Notes under the pieces: generated by a model
What the model was told of the DNA's origin: nothing
Database searches by the model: none
What the model saw: the letters and a program-made list of their open reading frames with translations, nothing else
Shown: positions 1 through 6,205 of the stretch, one piece after another
Numbering within the stretch: position 1 is the first letter of the stretch
Layout of the letters: every line of letters starts with the position of its first letter
Made by a program: the position numbers and the translations under genes
NCBI RefSeq assembly: GCF_946482535.1
Contig: NZ_CAMLRU010000105.1
Location: forward strand, 1-9,559
Source: an uncultured Flavobacterium sp.
Lineage (GTDB): Bacteria; Bacteroidota; Bacteroidia; Flavobacteriales; Flavobacteriaceae
Direction: 5' to 3'
DNA: 9,559 bases

Positions 1-530
1 ATATCCGGTTTTGAAATGATTTGATTGAACAATTTTGCCGCTAAATCTGTCTTTCCTTTGGCTTTGTATAATATTCCTTTTTGAAGATTTAATGGTTCTG
101 AGGCATCAATTTTTAAAAGATTATAAACCGCTTGGGCCTTGTTAAAATGGAGTTCCGCTTTTGTGAAATCATCTAAATTCATATAGCACATTCCCATGTT
201 GTAGTAGCAAATAGCTTGCTGACTACTTGGAGGAACGGCATTCAATAAAGCAATACATTGGGTAAAGATGTCAAGGGCATCTTCATACTTTTTCAACTCG
301 AAATAGGTGGAACCCAAGGAATACAAAGCATTTGATTTTTGAGCAGTATTCCCTCTTGTTCTGGCGTAATTGATGGCCTTTTGGGAAAAATAAAGAGATG
401 ATTTGTAGTTGTTTATTTTTTTGTTAAAATTGGCTAAGTCGATGTAATAAGTAATACTGTCATTCGCAGCAGTGGTTGGCTGTCCGAAACTATAGGTCTG
501 AAATAGTAATAATAGGAATAACCATCTCAT
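1..530 (-). CDS. Secreted TPR-repeat protein, partial (N-terminal 176 residues)
   Basis: The reading frame is open from an ATG at 530 to the left edge, so only the N-terminal 176 residues are visible and the C-terminus is missing. Residues 1-17 (MRWLFLLLLFQTYSFGQ) look like a signal peptide with cleavage after a small residue; there is no lipobox Cys. The rest consists of about four tetratricopeptide repeats (roughly 24-60, 61-100, 103-140, 143-176), with typical Ala/Gly/Tyr helix-packing positions such as ALYSLGSTYFELKKYEDAL and YYNMGMCYMNLDDFTKAE. TPRs are protein-interaction scaffolds. In Bacteroidota, a signal peptide plus TPR array often forms the periplasmic sensor half of a histidine kinase or of a membrane-bound LuxR-type regulator, but the deciding C-terminal domain lies outside the window. 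It lies 46 nt downstream of gap on the same strand and may be cotranscribed with it. TPR assignment is firm; molecular role unknown. Confidence 0.85.
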   Translation of the reverse strand, partial: MRWLFLLLLFQTYSFGQPTTAANDSITYYIDLANFNKKINNYKSSLYFSQKAINYARTRGNTAQKSNALYSLGSTYFELKKYEDALDIFTQCIALLNAVPPSSQQAICYYNMGMCYMNLDDFTKAELHFNKAQAVYNLLKIDASEPLNLQKGILYKAKGKTDLAAKLFNQIISKPD

Positions 531-576
531 AAATTGGCAGGATTACATAGGATTCAGGACTATAAATGTAGCAATT

Positions 577-1572
577 TTATTTTTTTAATAAAATGATTAG
601 GTCAATTATTCGTGAAGAATAGCCTATTTCGTTGTCATACCAACCGACTACTTTTACCATTTTGTCAATCACAGAGGTCAATTGCGCATCAAATAGACAA
701 GAGTTTTGATTGCCTAAAATATCTACAGAAACAATTGGATCTTCGGTATAAGCAAGAATTCCCTTTAAGTGGGTTTGGGCTGCGTTTTTAAAAGCCGAAT
801 TGATTTCTGCTATGCTCACTTGTTTCTTAACATAGCAGGTAATATCGGTGAGTGAACCATCGGGCACCGGAACGCGAATACCGCTACCGCCGATTTTACC
901 TTCCATTTCCGGAAAAATTTTGGTCAATGCTTTAGCCGCACCGGTGGTTGTGGGCACAATCGATTGACTGGCACCACGAGCTCTTCGCAAATCTTTGTGC
1001 GGTTGGTCGTGCAAACTTTGGTCAGTAGTGTAGGAGTGAACGGTGGTAATATAAGCTTGTTCAATGCCACACAATTCGTTGATGACTTTTATCATCGGTG
1101 CTGCATTATTGGTGGTGCAACTGGCATTGGAAACAATTAATTCGGTTCCGTCTAAAATGTTTTCATTGACACCGAGAACGACTGTTTTAATTTCGGGCAC
1201 TTCACTCGGTGCGGAAAGAATTACTCTTTGGGCTCCGGCCAAAATATGTTGGTTGATTTGGTCAAAGGTTTTGTACTTACCGGTGCATTCCACTACAAAA
1301 TCAACTTGGTTCCATTGAAGATTGCTGATTTCTTTTTCGTGAAAGAAAGTGTAATGTTTTCCATTTACAATAATAGAATGCTCATCAAAAGAAACTTCAT
1401 AAGGTAAAACACCGTGTATGCTGTCGTATTTGATTAAATGCGCCATCGTGCGATTGTCGGCAATGTCATTGATGGCCACGACTTCTATTGAAGGATGATT
1501 TAAAAGCAATCGGAATAAATTTCTCCCAATTCTTCCGAAACCGTTGATGGCAATTTTTGTTTTAGTGTTCAT
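577..1572 (-). CDS. gap: Glyceraldehyde-3-phosphate dehydrogenase (type I, NAD-type)
   Basis: This cytosolic enzyme interconverts glyceraldehyde-3-phosphate and 1,3-bisphosphoglycerate in glycolysis and gluconeogenesis. The 331 residues match the family length. Visible are the Rossmann motif NGFGRIGRN (10-18), Asp37 in VAINDIAD (favouring NAD over NADP), the catalytic ASCTTN with Cys152, the general base His179 in TTVHSYTTDQ, the phosphate-site residues TTTGAA, Arg in GIRVPVPDGS, and the terminal WYDNEIGYS. All catalytic residues are intact. The segment around the NAD site reads QPHKDLRRARGASQS, differing from the common LPHKDLRRARAAA, so it may be one of two GAPDH paralogues, as many flavobacteria carry; that is inference. 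I chose the ATG at 1572; a TTG three codons upstream (1581) would add MSP. The ATG lies within the end of the CDF gene (11-bp overlap, 1562-1572), which suggests translational coupling in the lipA-CDF-gap chain. Confidence 0.96.
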   Translation of the reverse strand: MNTKTKIAINGFGRIGRNLFRLLLNHPSIEVVAINDIADNRTMAHLIKYDSIHGVLPYEVSFDEHSIIVNGKHYTFFHEKEISNLQWNQVDFVVECTGKYKTFDQINQHILAGAQRVILSAPSEVPEIKTVVLGVNENILDGTELIVSNASCTTNNAAPMIKVINELCGIEQAYITTVHSYTTDQSLHDQPHKDLRRARGASQSIVPTTTGAAKALTKIFPEMEGKIGGSGIRVPVPDGSLTDITCYVKKQVSIAEINSAFKNAAQTHLKGILAYTEDPIVSVDILGNQNSCLFDAQLTSVIDKMVKVVGWYDNEIGYSSRIIDLIILLKK

Positions 1573-2440
1573 TGGGCTCAATATGTATCAAAACATGTCC
1601 TAATTGTGGAATTTCTTTGCGCAAAGTATCTTTAAGCAAGTGGGCAATATCGTGGCCTTCTTTTACAGTAATTTTAGCATCAACCGTGGCGTGAAGGTCA
1701 ACGTGGTATTTCATTCCGGCCTTTCTGATGAAGCATTTTTCAGTATCGATTACGCCTTGAACTTCCTGAGAAACTTTTCGGATATCGAGTATCAAATCGT
1801 CATATAAATGTTCGTCCATGATTTCTCCCAAAGCCGGTCTGAAAATCAGATAACTGTTGTATAATATAAAACCGGAAGCAAAAAGTGCCGCCCAATCATC
1901 GGCCGATTCATAGCCTTTTCCCAAAATAATTGCAATAGAAATCCCAATAAAGGCAGCTACTGAAGTCACGGCATCGCTTCTGTGGTGCCAAGCATCGGCT
2001 TTCAGAGAAGAACTGTTGGTTTCTATTCCTTTCTTCATCACTTTTCTAAAAGAGAATTCCTTCCAAAGAATGATGATGCCTAAGATAATCAAGGTCCATG
2101 ATTTAGGACTTTGGTGTGGTGTGCCAATGTTGATAATACTTTCGTAAGCGATAATTGTTGCCGAAGTAATTAAAAACCCAACTACAATAAAGGTAATCAA
2201 AGGCTCGGCTCTGCCGTGTCCGTAAGGATGATTGTCATCGGCAGGTTTATTGGAATATTTTAAACCGAATAAGACTAAAAACGAGGCAAAGATGTCGGTC
2301 GTAGATTCAATCGCATCGGCAATCAAAGCATAAGAGTTGCCGAAAACACCGGCTAGTCCTTTGATTAAAGCCAAACAAGTATTCCCTATCAAGCTAAAAT
2401 AGGTCGCTTTTACAGCAGATTCTTGATGGCTGATTTCCAT
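1562..2440 (-). CDS. Cation diffusion facilitator (CDF) family metal transporter
   Basis: CDF proteins are inner-membrane dimers that export divalent metals (Zn, Fe, Mn, Co and others) against protons. The 292-residue product has about six hydrophobic segments (near 14-34, 37-62, 82-104, 115-131, 152-174, 183-201), followed by a cytoplasmic C-terminal domain (about 205-292) rich in His, Asp and Glu. The TM2 metal site reads ESTTD (E45xxxD49), where YiiP has DxxxD. The TM5 site is HHRSD (H152xxxD156). The loop signature HPYGHGRAE (71-79) is typical of the family. Metal specificity cannot be read from these motifs, though the Glu in TM2 departs from classical Zn sites. The ATG at 2440 comes 1 nt after the lipA stop (TAAcATG). 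An ATG at 2464, giving 8 extra residues and a 23-bp overlap with lipA, is also possible. Tight spacing on both sides suggests one transcript with lipA and gap. Confidence 0.93.
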   Translation of the reverse strand: MEISHQESAVKATYFSLIGNTCLALIKGLAGVFGNSYALIADAIESTTDIFASFLVLFGLKYSNKPADDNHPYGHGRAEPLITFIVVGFLITSATIIAYESIINIGTPHQSPKSWTLIILGIIILWKEFSFRKVMKKGIETNSSSLKADAWHHRSDAVTSVAAFIGISIAIILGKGYESADDWAALFASGFILYNSYLIFRPALGEIMDEHLYDDLILDIRKVSQEVQGVIDTEKCFIRKAGMKYHVDLHATVDAKITVKEGHDIAHLLKDTLRKEIPQLGHVLIHIEPNEH

Positions 2441-2441
2441 G

Positions 2442-3311
2442 TTATAAGATATGCTTTTCGGCATGGTAAGACGAACGCACCAAAGCGCCGCTTTCTACGT
2501 GACGGAAGCCCATTTCTTTGCCGATTCTTTCGTATTTCTCGAATTGCTCCGGCGTGATGAATTCTTTTACGGGTAAGTGTTTTTTGCTGGGTTGCAAATA
2601 TTGTCCTATGGTTACGATATCCACGTTATTATCTCGCAAGTCTTGCATGGTTTGAATAACTTCTTCTTCAGTTTCACCTAAACCAAGCATGATGCCCGAT
2701 TTGGTTCTCCGAATGCCTTTTTCTTTTAGGTATTTCAAAACCGCTAAGCTTCGGTCGTATTTGGCCTGAATTCTCACTTCGCGAGTTAAGCGACGAACGG
2801 TTTCCATATTATGAGAAACCACTTCGGGATTGGCCTCAACGATGCGATCGAGCATGCGCTCATTACCTTGAAAATCGGGGATAAGCGTTTCCAGAGTCGT
2901 TTCAGGATTCATTCTGCGAATGGCTTGTACGGTTTCGAACCAAATAATCGAACCCATATCTTTTAAATCATCGCGGTCAACACTCGTAATAACGGCATGT
3001 TTGATTTTCATGATTTTAATCGAACGGGCTACTTTTTCGGGTTCGTCCCAATCTACGGTTTCCGGTCTGCCGGTTTTTACACCGCAAAAGCCGCAAGAAC
3101 GCGTACAGATATTCCCCAAAATCATAAATGTGGCTGTACCTTCGCCCCAACATTCGCCCATATTAGGACAACTTCCCGAGGTACAGATAGTATTCAGTTT
3201 GTATTTATCTACCAAACCGCGAAGTTCGGTGTATTTCTGTCCGATGGGCAACTTGACTTTCAGCCATTTGGGTTTGCCAACCGGTTGGTTGCTTTCTATT
3301 ATTGATTCCAT
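2442..3311 (-). CDS. lipA: Lipoyl synthase (radical SAM)
   Basis: LipA inserts two sulfur atoms into protein-bound octanoyl groups to make the lipoyl cofactor of pyruvate and 2-oxoglutarate dehydrogenases and the glycine cleavage system. It carries two 4Fe-4S clusters. The auxiliary cluster ligands are C43, C48 and C54 (CTSGSCPNMGEC) plus the Ser of the C-terminal RSSYHAEK. The radical-SAM cluster ligands are C69, C73 and C76 (CTRSCGFC). The conserved TGRPETVDWDEPEKVA and HAVITSVDRDDLKDMGS segments are also present, and the length (289 aa) is normal. Of the possible starts, TTG at 3332 lies inside a predicted -7 promoter box (3330-3337) and is unlikely. ATG at 3320 would leave almost no leader; ATG at 3311 gives MESIIESNQPVGKPKW, close to the usual flavobacterial N-terminus, and is preferred. 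It is the first gene of the chain lipA-CDF-gap. Confidence 0.97.
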   Translation of the reverse strand: MESIIESNQPVGKPKWLKVKLPIGQKYTELRGLVDKYKLNTICTSGSCPNMGECWGEGTATFMILGNICTRSCGFCGVKTGRPETVDWDEPEKVARSIKIMKIKHAVITSVDRDDLKDMGSIIWFETVQAIRRMNPETTLETLIPDFQGNERMLDRIVEANPEVVSHNMETVRRLTREVRIQAKYDRSLAVLKYLKEKGIRRTKSGIMLGLGETEEEVIQTMQDLRDNNVDIVTIGQYLQPSKKHLPVKEFITPEQFEKYERIGKEMGFRHVESGALVRSSYHAEKHIL

Positions 3312-3329
3312 GTGCGTCATTTCGAATGG

Positions 3330-3337
3330 CAAAGATA
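3330..3337 (-). promoter_or_regulatory. Predicted Bacteroidota -7 promoter box for lipA
   Basis: The minus strand reads TATCTTTG, an exact match to the Bacteroidota -7 consensus TAnnTTTG. No clear TTG -33 element is found 17-23 nt upstream, where the sequence is part of a degenerate 7-bp repeat. Transcription would start near 3323, giving a leader of about 12 nt to the ATG at 3311. The box falls between the end of the secreted Cys-rich gene and lipA, so the lipA chain can be transcribed separately from the genes upstream. Confidence 0.5.
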
Positions 3338-3345
3338 CGAATGAT

Positions 3346-3380
3346 GATTGAAGATTTAAGAATTTTGATTTCAGAAATTG
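3346..3380. repeat. Degenerate heptameric tandem repeat, five units
   Basis: The plus strand reads as five successive 7-mers starting with GA: GATTGAA, GATTTAA, GAATTTT, GATTTCA, GAAATTG. The loose consensus is GATTTNA. The block lies wholly in the gap between the Cys-rich gene and lipA, just upstream of the lipA -7 box. The units are AT-rich and imperfect, so chance cannot be excluded from one locus alone, but a second intergenic gap in the window (8268-8298) also shows a 7-bp period with a different unit. Confidence 0.45.
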
Positions 3381-3403
3381 GTGTTAAATTGAATTATTTC
3401 AGA

Positions 3404-3901
3404 TTACTTTTTCACCCATCCGATTGGTGTTTCAGTTTCTTTGATGCCGTTTATCATTACCGATTTAATTTTACTAAAATCATAATCTTCTTCCCGGGCT
3501 AAAAATATTTGATAAGTTAAGCCAAAACAGCAACCACAGGAACAAAATCCGCCATAACTGTGGGAAATTAAATTTAAAACGTTGTCTTTAGTGACTTCAA
3601 TTTCACCTAAAAAGTCAGCGCAACAGTTGGCATTAACAGTAATGTCAACAACCATAGTAGAGTCGTTTTTGATTTCTACAAAATTGATTTTTGTCGGTAC
3701 TGTTTTTTCAGAACCTGAGCTTAAACATTCAGATTTTAGTAATTTTTCTAAGAATAGTCCATGTAACCATCTTGATTCCATGTTTTTTTCGCTAGCGGTT
3801 AAAACAGTTGTGCCAACTAATTTATTCCCACTTTCTTCAGATTGGGCAAGGCCGAACGAAGAGACAAATAATAAGTACAGTATAATGAGTTGAAATTTCA
3901 T
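3404..3901 (-). CDS. Small cysteine-rich secreted protein, function unknown
   Basis: I do not recognise a named family. The product is 165 residues with a clear signal peptide (1-19, MKFQLIILYLLFVSSFGLA, then Q) and no lipobox, so it is probably periplasmic or secreted. The mature part has seven cysteines: C59, an adjacent pair C93-C94 in NANCCADF, and a tight group C120, C122, C124 and C125 in GGFCSCGCCFGL. The clustered Cys could form disulfides or bind metal; neither can be decided from sequence. The pattern of a short beta-rich domain ending in a CxCxCC group before an aliphatic strand resembles conserved hypothetical secreted proteins I associate with Bacteroidota, but I cannot name a domain. 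The ATG at 3901 follows an A-rich stretch and lies 25 nt after the stop of the MFS gene on the same strand, so the two are probably cotranscribed. Codon use looks like that of its neighbours. Confidence 0.8.
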   Translation of the reverse strand: MKFQLIILYLLFVSSFGLAQSEESGNKLVGTTVLTASEKNMESRWLHGLFLEKLLKSECLSSGSEKTVPTKINFVEIKNDSTMVVDITVNANCCADFLGEIEVTKDNVLNLISHSYGGFCSCGCCFGLTYQIFLAREEDYDFSKIKSVMINGIKETETPIGWVKK

Positions 3902-3926
3902 TTTTTTGGGTTGAAAGGGCTTATTA

Positions 3927-5171
3927 TTATTCTACAAAATCCATATGACGGTTATGCGTTTCACTTATGGTAAGGATGGCCCAAATTCCTAAAGCAAAGG
4001 CAATCAAACCTACTACAGAGGCTGAGAAGATTACCGAATTGGTTTCTTTCAAATAATCGTAACCAATTAACATAATAGGCACAGTACCTCGAACCATATT
4101 AGGAACACTGGTCGTAGCAGTGCTTCGTAAGTTGGTACCGAATTGTTCAGCAGCCACCGTGACAAACATGGCCCAAAAGCCGCAGCCTAATCCAATCCAG
4201 CCGCAATAAAAATAATACATGTTTTCTGTTTTTGGTCCGCTGAAAAGGAGTAAAGCCACGCCAATCAAGGTAAACAGCAACATGTATAAGATGGCTTTTT
4301 TGCGAGAATGCAAAACATGGGAAATAAATCCGCTCGAAAAATCACCCACTGAGGTCGAAATATAAGCCCACATAATCGCTTTTCCGGGATTGATGGCAGT
4401 GATGCCCATTTCGGGAGCGAATTGGTTTGCCATAAAAACTAATATTCCGATGCAATACCAAATCGGAACACCTATTAGAACGCACTTTAAGTACTTGAGG
4501 AAAAGTGTTTTATGGGTAAAAAAGCTAAGAAAATTTCCTCTTTCCACAGCGCTGTTTTCTTTTACGGATTGGTACATGCCGCTTTCTGCCACGCTGATTC
4601 TCAAGACTAACAACATCAGACCCAAACCACCACCGATGAAATAAGCGGTAGTCCAACTTCCGGCCAGTTCTACCGTAAACTGAGCAACAACGGCTCCCAA
4701 AACGCCGAAGCCAGCTATAATGGAAGTGCCAATCGCACGTAATTCTTTGGGTAAAGTTTCGGAAACCAATGTGATACCGGCGCCTAATTCTCCAGCCAAA
4801 CCAATTCCGGCTATAAAGCGAAGCCAAGCGTAAATCATTCCTTTATCTGCAAAATCCATTTGAGGTAAAAAGCCACATGCAATATTGGCTAAGGAGTAAA
4901 CTATAATCGAACCAAACAAAACGGAGAGCCTGCCTTTCTTATCGCCATATATTCCCCAAATAATACCACCCAAAACGAGGCCTATCATTTGGTAATTGAT
5001 AATCATTGTACCAACAGTATCGGCATCTAAGTTCATATCATTTAGACTCGGAATGCGAACAATACCAAAAAGGAGTAAGTCATAAATATCTACAAAATAG
5101 CCCAAAGAGGCGATGATAACCGGAAATCCAAATAAGTGTTTTAGTTTCTCTTTACGGGTAAATTGTTGCAT
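3927..5171 (-). CDS. MFS transporter, metabolite:H+ symporter-like, substrate unknown
   Basis: A 414-residue integral membrane protein with about 12 hydrophobic segments. The MFS loop motif A is seen as GDKKGR (76-81) between TM2 and TM3. TM1 carries acidic residues (GYFVDIYDLLLFG, D28 and D31), and TM4 has RFIAGIGLAGELGAG (118-132), the R-x-x-x-G-x-G-x-x-GE signature shared by sugar porters and the metabolite:H+ symporter group (ProP, KgtP and ShiA-like). These features suggest proton-coupled uptake of a small organic solute, but the substrate cannot be read from the sequence. The ATG at 5171 is preceded by an exact TAnnTTTG box (5195-5202) that gives a leader of about 17 nt. The gene is divergent from the dioxygenase-like gene at 5294 and is followed after 25 nt by the Cys-rich secreted protein. 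The C-terminus ends in a short charged tail (SETHNRHMDFVE). Confidence 0.92.
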   Translation of the reverse strand: MQQFTRKEKLKHLFGFPVIIASLGYFVDIYDLLLFGIVRIPSLNDMNLDADTVGTMIINYQMIGLVLGGIIWGIYGDKKGRLSVLFGSIIVYSLANIACGFLPQMDFADKGMIYAWLRFIAGIGLAGELGAGITLVSETLPKELRAIGTSIIAGFGVLGAVVAQFTVELAGSWTTAYFIGGGLGLMLLVLRISVAESGMYQSVKENSAVERGNFLSFFTHKTLFLKYLKCVLIGVPIWYCIGILVFMANQFAPEMGITAINPGKAIMWAYISTSVGDFSSGFISHVLHSRKKAILYMLLFTLIGVALLLFSGPKTENMYYFYCGWIGLGCGFWAMFVTVAAEQFGTNLRSTATTSVPNMVRGTVPIMLIGYDYLKETNSVIFSASVVGLIAFALGIWAILTISETHNRHMDFVE

Positions 5172-5194
5172 TTGATTTGTTTGAACAGTACAAT

Positions 5195-5202
5195 CAAATA
5201 TA
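5195..5202 (-). promoter_or_regulatory. Predicted Bacteroidota -7 promoter box for the MFS gene
   Basis: The minus strand reads TATATTTG, an exact match to TAnnTTTG. The expected start of transcription is near 5188, 17 nt before the ATG at 5171. No TTG is found at the usual -33 distance, so only half of the promoter is supported. The surrounding sequence is very AT-rich, which raises the chance of a random match. Confidence 0.45.
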
Positions 5203-5243
5203 TAGGTTTTTCTTTTTGGATGTTAATTTTTTTATAACTGCGG

Positions 5244-5272
5244 TTGCGTGTTGTTAAAATATCGTACATTTG
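5244..5272 (+). promoter_or_regulatory. Predicted promoter of the dioxygenase-like gene
   Basis: A TTG at 5244-5246 and an exact -7 box TACATTTG at 5265-5272 are separated by 18 nt, within the 17-23 nt reported for flavobacterial -33/-7 promoters. Transcription is expected to begin near 5279, giving about 15 nt of leader to the ATG at 5294. This is the best-formed promoter in the window, and its -7 box is embedded in a perfect palindrome (5266-5285). Confidence 0.6.
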
Positions 5273-5285
5273 TATATACAAATGT
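5266..5285. promoter_or_regulatory. Perfect 20-bp palindrome over the dioxygenase promoter, candidate operator
   Basis: The left arm ACATTTGTAT is followed directly by its reverse complement ATACAAATGT, with no spacer and no mismatch; symmetry stops at both outer bases. It covers most of the -7 box and runs past the predicted transcription start (about -13 to +7). With no loop it cannot form a good RNA hairpin, and only half would be transcribed, so a DNA-level role is more likely: a site for a dimeric repressor that would block initiation. No regulator gene is visible in the window. Confidence 0.55.
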
Positions 5286-5293
5286 TATGCTTT

Positions 5294-6172
5294 ATGAAGC
5301 GAAGTAATTTTATCAAATTAGCAATAGGAGGAACGACAATGATGGCATTAAACCCTTTATACAATTGGTCAAAAGACTTAAAAGAAACCGATACAAAACT
5401 CCCCGTTTTGTTTATTGGTCACGGTTCGCCTATGAATGGGATTGAGGACAATGAGTTCTCCAGAACGTGGTCGAAATACGGAAAAGAAATTCCCAAACCA
5501 AAAGCTGTTTTGGTAGTTTCCGCGCATTGGTTAACCAACGGAACACACATAACTGCCATGGAAAATCCCAAAACCATCCATGATTTTGGTGGATTTCCCC
5601 AAGCGCTTTTTGACGTGCAGTATCCTGCTAAAGGAAGTCCGGAACTGGCTTTGGAAACTTCAAAAATTATTACCTTAACTCAAGTGGAACTCGACCACGA
5701 TTGGGGTTTAGACCATGGAACTTGGACAGTGGTGAGACACATGTATCCCGATGCTGATATTCCGGTGTTGCAATTGAGTATTGATTATAGTAAACCGCCT
5801 CAATACCATTATGATTTGGCCAAAGAATTAGCTTCGTTTCGCAGAAAAGGTGTTTTGATTATCGGTAGCGGCAATATGGTGCATAATTTGAAAATGGTGG
5901 CTTGGGACAAGCTTAGCGAACCTGAATTCGGCTACGATTGGGCGCAGGAAATCAATGAGGTTTTTAAAGAAAAAATAATGACCGGAGATGCTAAATCTCT
6001 TATAGCTTATGAGAAGTTAGGAAGCGCAGCCAAATTGGCCATCCCAACTCCGGATCATTATTATCCGTTGTTGTACACTTTAGGGTTACAAGATAAAACC
6101 GATGAAGTAAGTTTCTTTAATGACAAAGCGGTTGGTGGTTCACTTACAATGACTTCGGTTAAAATAGGATAA
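5294..6172 (+). CDS. YgiD/DODA-type extradiol dioxygenase (LigB superfamily)
   Basis: Homologous along nearly its whole length to E. coli YgiD, the zinc-binding 4,5-DOPA extradiol dioxygenase family, which opens catechol rings. Shared blocks include LFIGHGSPMN, VVSAHWLTNGT, TIHDFGGFPQALFD, LDHGTW, PDADIPVLQLSID, NMVHNL and PTPDHYYPLLY. By analogy with YgiD, the metal ligands are H43 (GHGSP), H78 (SAHW), H197 (MVHNL) and H255 (PDHYYP). The physiological substrate in bacteria is uncertain. I chose the ATG at 5294 (292 aa); the upstream TTG (5270) and ATG (5282) lie in or directly after the predicted promoter. The N-terminus MKRSNFIKLAIGGTTMMALNPL is unusual for a YgiD and looks like a weak Tat-like or hydrophobic export signal (KRSNFIK then an apolar stretch), without a clear cleavage site. 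The gene is monocistronic and ends in the hairpin at 6173-6201. Confidence 0.92.
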   Translation: MKRSNFIKLAIGGTTMMALNPLYNWSKDLKETDTKLPVLFIGHGSPMNGIEDNEFSRTWSKYGKEIPKPKAVLVVSAHWLTNGTHITAMENPKTIHDFGGFPQALFDVQYPAKGSPELALETSKIITLTQVELDHDWGLDHGTWTVVRHMYPDADIPVLQLSIDYSKPPQYHYDLAKELASFRRKGVLIIGSGNMVHNLKMVAWDKLSEPEFGYDWAQEINEVFKEKIMTGDAKSLIAYEKLGSAAKLAIPTPDHYYPLLYTLGLQDKTDEVSFFNDKAVGGSLTMTSVKIG

Positions 6173-6201
6173 AAAAAAGGAAGCGATTAGCTTCCTTTTT
6201 T
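6173..6201. terminator. Bidirectional intrinsic terminator between convergent genes
   Basis: A perfect 12-bp stem (AAAAAAGGAAGC paired with GCTTCCTTTTTT) surrounds a 5-nt loop (GATTA). It starts directly after the stop of the dioxygenase-like gene and ends 4 nt beyond the stop of the opposing peptidase gene. The A-tract on one side and T-tract on the other give a U-run after the GGAAGC stem in both directions, so one hairpin can stop transcription of both genes. Confidence 0.88.
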
Positions 6202-6205
6202 ATTT

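Noticed and set aside
563..570. Possible -7 box (TACATTTA, minus strand) for the TPR gene
   Set aside because: It differs from TAnnTTTG at the last base and has no TTG at -33 distance; readthrough from gap is equally likely.
574..594. AT-only inverted repeat (ATTTTAT / ATAAAAT) at the end of gap
   Set aside because: The stem contains no G or C and overlaps the stop codon, so it is too weak to call a terminator.
577..3311. The lipA-CDF-gap chain as a new biological system
   Set aside because: Each member belongs to a common family with its own known role, and tight packing alone does not show a joint function; kept only as a moderate-interest observation.
2920..3351. 143-codon open frame on the plus strand opposite lipA
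   Set aside because: It lies antisense to the unmistakable lipA gene, its protein resembles nothing, and long antisense frames are expected opposite such codon use.
3346..3380. CRISPR-like interpretation of the heptameric repeats here and at 8268-8298
   Set aside because: The units are 7 bp with no spacers and no cas genes are present.
4525..4827. 100-codon minus-strand frame within the MFS gene
   Set aside because: It is a frame-shifted shadow of the MFS coding sequence, rich in Arg and Trp with no membrane or domain signature.
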